44,383 bases of DNA from Mnemiopsis leidyi (lineage: Eukaryota; Ctenophora; Tentaculata; Lobata; Bolinopsidae). Made by a program: the position numbers and the translations under genes. Each line of letters begins with the position of its first letter. The stretch's first letter is position 1. Below are positions 11,801 through 20,800 of this stretch, in pieces. Under the pieces are notes generated by a model, which saw only the letters and a program-made list of their open reading frames with translations, was not told the DNA's origin and searched no databases. The stretch spans positions 85,457-129,839 of the forward strand of contig JH154463.1 of assembly GCA_000226015.1 (NCBI GenBank), written 5' to 3'.

Positions 11801-14800
11801 ACAGCATGCTGAACCCTCCCAAGTTAGGTGACATCAGCGATGACGGTGAGTTCGAACGGACTGGTTCATCTTTTCACAACTCTTATCATCAGAAAAGTAG
11901 AGACACTACCGACATGCCTACTCATAGATACTTTGACAAGTCCAGCAGTAACATTGCTAGAACTTCTTCATTAACCGAACTAGAGCATTTAGTGGATAAC
12001 TGTATCATGCCAGAGGACGCCAATCGAGAGCCTACTCCTCCACCTCCATTTATAAGGGTCCAAAGACAGAGCCCTGCAGTACGCCGGACTGAGGGACCAG
12101 ATTCTCAGTATCCTGTGGTGCCCCGTGCTCGAGCTGTGTCACCCGATCCAGATAGCGACGACAAACATCAGATGATGTTAGGTGGGGTACTCAGTATGCC
12201 CCATGCTACAAAATATGTAGATGAACGAACTACTCGAAAACAAAATGGTAATCATGTTATGAACGGGCACGAGTCGTCAGATTCAAACCTAGATGAAAAA
12301 GGAAAGTCCAAATCTTCTCTGTTTTCATGGACTAAGGGCTCAAAAAACAAGGGTAAATCTAGTTCTAAAAGTAAGGGTAAGAAAAATACTCCTGTAGCTG
12401 CAACATAACACAAAAAGATGATGCGATCGAATACTCACTGTGAATGTCGAGTCACAAATTTTTTAGTTAAACTCACTGCTTAAACCCTGGAGCACGACTT
12501 TCAGGCTTCTTTAATTTTGTTATGACGTAAAACAATTGGATAAGGTTTTAGCTACCACTGTATTTGTGGACACGAATTTAAAATTAAACATAATTGTTTT
12601 CTTAAGGCAGATTTGAAGTACAAGAATCGAGTAATTTATTTTAATTTGACGTTTGGTTGATGATGATAATTTATTTTAACCGTTTTAAAATCATTTTAAT
12701 AATACAACGTTTGGAGAATGGTTTGACATTTGATTTACTGTAAATTAGTAGGATATGATTGCAACAGTTGCTAATGATTCAAATTGATGCGTGGAAAAAG
12801 ATTTGGTATCCAAAATATCATCGATAAGTTCTTCAAAATGTGCCGTTTAAATCTAATGTGGTCGACTGGTCGAGTTATATTTCAATTTTCTTGTTTTTCA
12901 TTTATCAAAGATCCAAGTTCGGTCGATCTGATCTAAATTCTGCAGCTTGCAGAACACAATCAATTTGATTATATACCCATCCAAATTTAAGGCCTTTGAT
13001 AAGTACAAATAACAGTAATATGAAACGAAAACATAAGCTGTTCCAAAATGAAATAAAAATATTCAAATTCAATGTTTTCTTGACCATGACCGCCCATAAA
13101 TGTTAATTTCTAAGTCACATGGTAAAAAAGTGTAAGTGATAAAATTCGGCTTAGCTTTTGCCTTAAGTTAAGTTCACTTACTCACTGTTGATGAGAAAAA
13201 GGACTGCTAGTGAAGTTACGTACATCTTTTAACAAGGAATACGTAGTGTTATAACTAAAATATTTCAATCAATATGCAGACATTGATTATGTTCACTCAA
13301 TAAATGTATTGAATTTGTAGTGTTGAAATTGTTTAATTAATTATAACACTACGAATTCCTTGTTAAAAGATGTACGTAACTACACTAGCAGTCTTTTTTC
13401 TCATCAAAATTACAAAACATCCCTCTTTTTTACACCATGACTTATTACTTCGAAATCATTTTTCTTACTGTTTCCCAGTTTTCGCAATTCCTTGTTTTGA
13501 ATTTTTGAACATCAAAATTAGTGCTCATGGGCCAAGCTGTTTCTTTTGTTGAAACTAAGAGTAAGACCGAAAAATTAAATTTAGATTGCGCCTTAAACAG
13601 TTCCAATTCTATGACAATTTAAAACTACTAAAAAATGGTCTAGGTTCATGAGGAGGCATATTTTATTTTAAAGATATAATTGATGGCCCACATGCATATA
13701 GCACATTTGCACATACCATTCGACAAAGATAATGTTGAATGCTTGTACGAGATCTACGACCCAAAATTTGTTACCAAACTGTTAATTATTGCTTTGTCGT
13801 AGTGAATTGTACCTATAACTGTGAAACCCTTCAATCTTCAATGTATGCCCTCATATTCATAAACACCTTGAACTGTGAGTGTGTAAACACAAAGACGTAG
13901 AGATCTCATCCGAAGTATTACGTAGAAAATCTAGATGCTGTCCTAGAGTGCCTTCTTTCATTTGGGGAAGCAGTAAATCAATGGGAGAAAAGCGAGGTAA
14001 AACTAAAAGTAAAATGGCATGAACCCAGGAATCCTGCCTTTCTCACTCCGAAAACAAGAAAAAGCCGGGAGGTTCACCGTCTCCAGTTGAGGGATTCGCT
14101 TTTCGGTTTGTATACCATTGGTAATGGTATTTCCCATGGCAATACGTCTTAGATTTATATCTATCAGTGATCTTTTGAAGTTTTAATTTTGACGCTGTAT
14201 GAAGTCTATGGTGACCGAGAAGGAATGCTGTGCCTGATACATTTTGTCCATGTGTTTCCGAGAGCTCAGAGCATATGCGATGGCATACCATCGCATTAAA
14301 AGTTAAAGTAAATCGAGCCTCGGCCTCCAGAAATCCCTCGCGGTCACACCCTGGCGCTAGAACTAGAGGCGATAACTCCACATGAACATTTCTAAGATGG
14401 TAGATAAAATTTTCTACCTCACTTCTCGTTCTCAATTTAAGATTTATTCCTGCCTTAGCTCTCGATAGCAAAATGCTCTTCCACATGATATAGGTAGATT
14501 GATCTCCAAAAAGACCAGGCAGAACCTATAAGTATAAATATTCAGAAATCATAGACTCGAAATTTATGAAATGTAGCTTCCGTCTCCTGCCCAAGAATCC
14601 TGTCGTCCTACTCCTGCATTATCATCTTAATTAATTATGCCTATGTGTGTGTAACTGATCGCGTTTGCCCAAAATATTCGAAAATATCGCTGCTTTACAG
14701 GTGAAAGCCCTGCCCAGACCCTGCCCCAACCCTGCCCCTACCCTGCCAAGACCCTGCCCAGACCCTGCCCCTACCCTGCCCCAACCCTGCCCAGACCCTG

Positions 14801-17800
14801 CCCCTACCCTGCCCAGACCCTGTACCTACCCTGCCCAGACCCTGCCCCTACCCTGCCCCTACCCTGCCTCAACCCTACCCAGACCCTGCCCAGACCCTGC
14901 TCCTACCCTGCCCAGACCCTGCCCAGACTCTGCGCAGACTCTGCCCAGACCCTGTACCTACCCTGCCCAGACTCTGCGCAGACTCTGCCCAGACCCTGCC
15001 GCTATCCTGCCCAGACCCTGCTCCTACCCTGCCCAGACCCTGCCCCTACCCTTCCCAGACCCTGTCCCTACCTTGCTTTTGGCCCAGACCCTGCCCGATA
15101 CCCTGTCCCAACCCTCCCTCGGCCGTTTACCTTTTTGCCGACATTTTTTGTCAAATTTTGCGTTCAGTATTTTGACCGACGACCATTGAAAATTGAGATT
15201 TTTCAGGGTCATTGTTTAAAATTTTAACGATTTGACCACGGTCATGTCAAAATTTGACCATGACACCCGGACGTAGGCCAAATGGTTAAAAATCGCTGCC
15301 ATCTTACAATACAGCCCCCCCCCCCCCGCATTAGGAAACTACTAACTTTCACTTACTAAACTATTGATCTGATAGATAGAGTTATAGCAAACTTGAAGGA
15401 AGAAGAGAATCAGACAAGACCCGGCCCGTGAGCGATGACGCGCTCCTTCAGCCCGCCTGTTAGCATCCTCATGTAATCAGAACCCTACATTATTTTCCTC
15501 CTACATAATATGCTGTTTATAGAGGTTGCGGAAGGAGGCTTCAAACCACTCTTGGGTGTAAACAACCTGTAGCATTGCTTTGTGCACTGTACACTCTTTT
15601 TTATTCGATTGTAGTTGTTGTTCTTGATATCCGTTATCTGCAAGATAATATGATGAATTAATTTGGTGCGGGGTACTTACTCAATTTACCATAGTACCGG
15701 CATACTTTTATGTATGATATAACTAACGAGTGAAAGGCTAACCTACTAGGCCGCTTCGTGACTGTTGTATGAAATTCTGAGCAAGGTGCGGACTTGATCG
15801 TATCTTTGGAAACAAGCGGTGTAAAAGAACTGAAATGTAGTTGTCTAATGAACACAGTCGATTTATCTTTGTAAACCCTAGTCCCTACACGGCCCTGATA
15901 CCGGAACTTCACGCCCAAGTTGGTACACAGTTCACACTGAGTCACTATAGTGCTACCTGTACCTACTTGTACCTACTGACCGTGTCCCGTGATAACATTA
16001 AAATGTCAAATCTTATCTGGTACGAGGTGGTCCTGTTGGGAGTGTGTACTTTGTATAGTTCTCTTGCCACTTTAGGTACACAGTGTAAAATGTACTTGTG
16101 TAGTGTGTATACTGTACAGTGTATACACAGTGTAAAATGTACTTGTGTAGTGTGTACACTGTACAGTGTACACACAGTGTAAAATGTACTTGTGTAGTGT
16201 GTACACTGTACAGTGTATACACAGTGTAAAATCTACTTGTGTAGTGTGTACACTGTGCAGTGTACACACAGTGTAAAATGTACTTGTGTAGAGTGTACAC
16301 TGTACAGTGTACACACAGTGTAAAATCTACTTGTGTAGTGTGTACAATGTACAGTGTATACACAGTGTAAAATGTACTTGTGTAGAGTGTATACTGTACA
16401 GTGTACACACAATGTAAAATCTACTTGTGTAGTGTATATACTGTACAGTGTACACAGTACACACGATGTACAATGAACACACAGTTTATACATGAGTGTA
16501 CAATGTACTTGAATTGTGTACAGTGTATATGTGTTCAATGTAAATGTGTACAATGTATACACATTTTACTGTGTACTGTGTATATGTATACAATGTACAT
16601 ATGAACACATGGTTTACAAAGTACATTAGTACAATGTTGATGTAAGCGCTGGAAGAAGGTTCAAGTTTGTTGAACGTAGCGTCATTAATCAAACTCTCAG
16701 ATTGTCAGTGGCAACATGCTTGCTAGATTTTCTATCGAACTGAAGTTATAAAAGTTATATGGTTCCTTGCGAGGAAGTGATTGAGATTGTTTCCCAGCTC
16801 AACTTTCCTTGATTGCTCACTTGTACAGCAGTTGTGTACGGCATTGCTTAGTGCCGGAGTGTCTCTTAAATTTACCTACTCATTTGCTAATTAATAGCAT
16901 CCTTTAATAAGCATCCTTATCTTCCAAATCTTGTTCTTGTTCCAGTTGCTTTGAGAAGAATGATATTGTGATCTGCGTGCTTGTGACGTTTATTCTTTGA
17001 TTCAATTGCGGTTGGTTGAACGGATTAAGATGTAATAACGATTTACTAAAACAGAATCTCTCAGCAAGAAGGCAAGTTTTATTTCACGACCATACATTTC
17101 AAATCAATTTCAACGGTTGGAACATTATGATAATATAGGTGTCAAGAATCTCATTTATACGTCAATTGCAGGTTAAATACTACTGTTAGTTCAGATTCTT
17201 GCCGTAGATTTCATATTCTGTTCCCTCAGTGTTAATATTGATTATTGAATTAAGGGCCGTCATTTCTATTTATTAATCGCAGCTCGTGGCTCCAAATTCT
17301 AGTGCACTGAATGTTGATTGAGATGTGGTGAAAATGTCAGTCAAGTTGACAATTCTCAAAATTATCAGTTTAAAATAATTCCCACGGGCCCTAAAATTGG
17401 AGATCTGTTTGTTTCGACCCTGTTTTCGTGAGCAATAGATGAAAATGTAGGGACTGGTAGGGCCGGTAGCTCAATTGGTAGAGCATTCATCTAGCCAATG
17501 CAGAGGTTGTCGGATCATACACGACTCGGCATGGTGCCGGTCCATGAATTTTCTGAATTGACTATCAGTGGAAATCGTGTCCGTTCAAATATCTGCTCCG
17601 TACACATCATGTAGCTTGGTTGATCCTTCGGCCCACCCACAACATAACACACCCGTTAACAATCAGTGCACACCTCTGGGAGTCGAGCTTGCTCGAAATG
17701 AGGACCTGAAAAAGGCCCCCTCCCCACTTGAAACCAATGTAGGGACTGTGAATTGTGAGTGTGCACTTCAAATAATCCAAGAATTACTGTTACTGCACGT

Positions 17801-20800
17801 GAAATTAAAGTGAAGATATTATTTTTTCATACCGAACTCGTCAATTTGACGACGATTATAACCGCTTGATAATAATAACTTATCGTTGCATAGTGTAAAG
17901 AAACATCAATTATAACGCAGTTATTTCTGTTGGAAATAAACAGCGCTGGCAAGCGCGACCGTCTTTCCTTGTTTGTCCTCGAATTGGCCAAAGGCAGCGG
18001 CCTGGGGCTGGCCAGGGTATTTCGAATCGGCCTTTACGGGGGCTGTAAACCGGCCGTTTCGTTACCAGAACCAAAAAAAGTTTAAACGCGTATTGAGAAA
18101 TGTAACCAAAAAGGTCACCAGCGCTGCTGTACAGAATATGGACAAATCGGCAAAAGTCGCATTTTTAGGTGCCTCGTAAACTAAATTAAAATTGACTGAG
18201 AGACTTGAAACTTTGCAAATTATCTATACTAGAAAATTCAAATTATCTATACTACTATACTAGAAGTAGAAGATGGTTGATGCTTAATTGTAGTTTTCCT
18301 CTTGTGTTTTTGATATCTATAAGGTGCTTGGGATGCTCTTTTGAAGAGATATTATGTACTTTTTACAGATTTTCTACTGTAAAACTCCTACTATCTGAAA
18401 CAAATACAAAAGAAACAAAAATTAGCAGAAAATGTAAATTTAAATGTTTTCAACAGAATGTTTTTCTCCATCTAAGAAACAGGTCTGCAATGATCTTCAG
18501 ATCGAGAGTAGGGATAAGAAGTGTGTCCATCAGGGCAGGAAGTTGGCTCCACTGATCCAGCCTCGCAGTAAGAGCCTGCGGGACACGACTTGCAGCTGGC
18601 CAGACCTTCTTCGTCGCCGTAGTATCCTGCGTAGCATTCTCTGCAAAACTCCTCTTTCCAGGCATTTGAGTAAGACGAGTAGGTTCCTTTAGGACAAGGT
18701 GTACGCTCGGTAGAGCCCTCAGGACAGTAGTGACCAGTGGAACATTGCTCACATTCCTCTATATCGTTCTTGAACGTGCCAGCTGGACAGTCCCCTTCGA
18801 CAGGCCTGATGTCTCTACAATATCTTACACTCCTTGAACTGGGGCTAGAAGTCATCCCTTCGGGACATGGGGTAGGTTCAGTGCTGTTGTTTTCGCAGTA
18901 GTAACCTGCAGGACAAGCTGTACACTCGGTAGCTCCTGTGACGCTACTGTATCTTCCAGCACTGCAAGTATAGCACCTTCCAGCCCTACCGTGTCTGGAA
19001 TATGAACCAGTTGGGCAGGGAATAGGCTCAGTGCTGTTGGATTCGCAGTAGTGGCCTGCAGGACAGTCTGTGCATCTGCTAGCTCCTGTCACATTACTAT
19101 AGCTTCCAGAACCGCAAGGATAGCACCGTTTAGAGCTAGTACTGGGTCCAAATGAACCAATGGGGCAGGGTGTAGGGTTGACAGCGCCATGAGGACAAAA
19201 GTTACCAAGACCACACCGGGTACATCGGACAGCTCCGGTCTGGTTGTTGTACGAGCCCATGCAGGGGTAGCAGTACCTCTCTATAGAGGCAGTAGAGGCT
19301 GGGCCATACGTTCCAACTGGGCAAGGTGTTGGCTCTGTTGAGTTTGCTGGACAGTAGTTTCCTTTTCCACACATTTCACAGTCTCCCTCTTCAGTTTCAT
19401 AGTATCCGCCTCGACATCCACAATGTCCGAGTACTAGAAACGTACTGAGAAACAACAGGGGTAGTATCTGCATCTTCGTTAGGTTCTTCTGAGCTCCGAC
19501 GATCGTGAAATGAACCAGGTCAGTAAAATTGCTCAGTTTTTACCAGTTTGTCACGTGGAAGTACCGACCAACGAGTGGAAGTACCGACTAACGAGTTAGC
19601 CAACACTATCTTCATGAGATGGTTTTTGACTTCTGCTCGCGCTGAGGATGATCGTGAGGATGATCGTGGTAAAGTGCCACCAGTTTAAAAAGGGTCACGT
19701 GCAGGAGTATCTCAGTATCGCAAAGCTTTTCAATTTTTTTGAAATGTCTAGAACCTACCTGAACTAATGACCTAAATTCGGCATGGTGATGTGGGCTGGG
19801 CAATATATTTTGTCAAGGTTTTTTAAGCATTAGCTACAAACATTAGCTGGTGGTGAATGTGGTAGTAGAACGCTGTAACTAGATACTTCGTTAGAACTGT
19901 CTTTAGTCTTGAGACGTGGTGATATGAACTGAATAAAAACTTACATTGTTACTGCTTAAAGACGACTGGCCTTCAGGACTTATCCGAGAAAAAACTGTGG
20001 TCTTTTGAATTTGAGAACAAAAATTTGAACTAGATTTTCGTTTGAGATTGCTTTCCTAATTGATTAAAGTTCTAAGTTAGACAAAGTTAGACGGTTCTAG
20101 AAACAATTATAAGTCAGTTTTTACTGACTGTCATAAGATACAGCAACTGCAAGTAAGTATTAAAATAATTTTTGTTGGGCGCAGTCAGTCCATGTTATTA
20201 ATATTACTACATATTAGAGAATGCGAAAAAATTAATCTTGATTAGACACAAATCAAATTCATCAGAACTAGTAGCAGATTGGCTAATAATTTTCGATTAT
20301 GGGTGTAGAATGCTGAATGCCGAAACATGGTCTAGAGTGTTACACTAACAGTAAACTTTGTCAATTTCGAGTAAGGTTTTAGTTTAGCGGTCCAGGAAAG
20401 ACGTCCAGATACACCGCAGATTCCAAGAAGACTTTGTTGACACCATAACCAAGACACCATTTAAGAAAAGTTAGGTGAAATTTCTCTTGGGTCGAATTAC
20501 CAATGGTTTTAAGCCCAGTATTTTCAGTGTGACAACCGTTCAAAAACAAAGAAAGTGACATTATTTACCAAAACCCAAAAATTTGGTGTAACCTGACCGT
20601 CTTTTCAGTTACTTTTGTCCGTTTTATTTAACGGGCGATGCGCGTCTAGAATTTCTTTGAAATTCGCCTGGTCAGAAATAGGGAGACTACCGTGTGTGTC
20701 ACTCTCCGTTTGTACGTGTGCGTTTCGGGAGGATGTACATTTGGTTTAGGACAGTAGGTTATCAACCTACAGTATTTTACAACGTAAATTTTACGAACCC

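Noticed and set aside
14043-14486. 147-codon ORF on minus
   Set aside because: No recognisable domain, no splice partners and AT-rich unassigned surroundings; could be real but cannot be supported.
14665-15189. 174-codon Pro-rich ORF on +
   Set aside because: Produced by the 12-bp CCCTGCCC minisatellite (12 = 4 codons); no start context or flanking coding sequence.
16013-16562. Long Tyr/His/Thr-rich ORFs on the minus strand
   Set aside because: The 47-bp satellite lacks stops in all three minus frames; identical peptides recur in each frame, which is a repeat signature.
17460-17543. A functional tRNA gene (Ala-like anticodon AGC)
   Set aside because: The T-loop and B box are eroded, the acceptor stem does not pair properly and a 13-bp duplication flanks a longer insert, so it is the head of a SINE.
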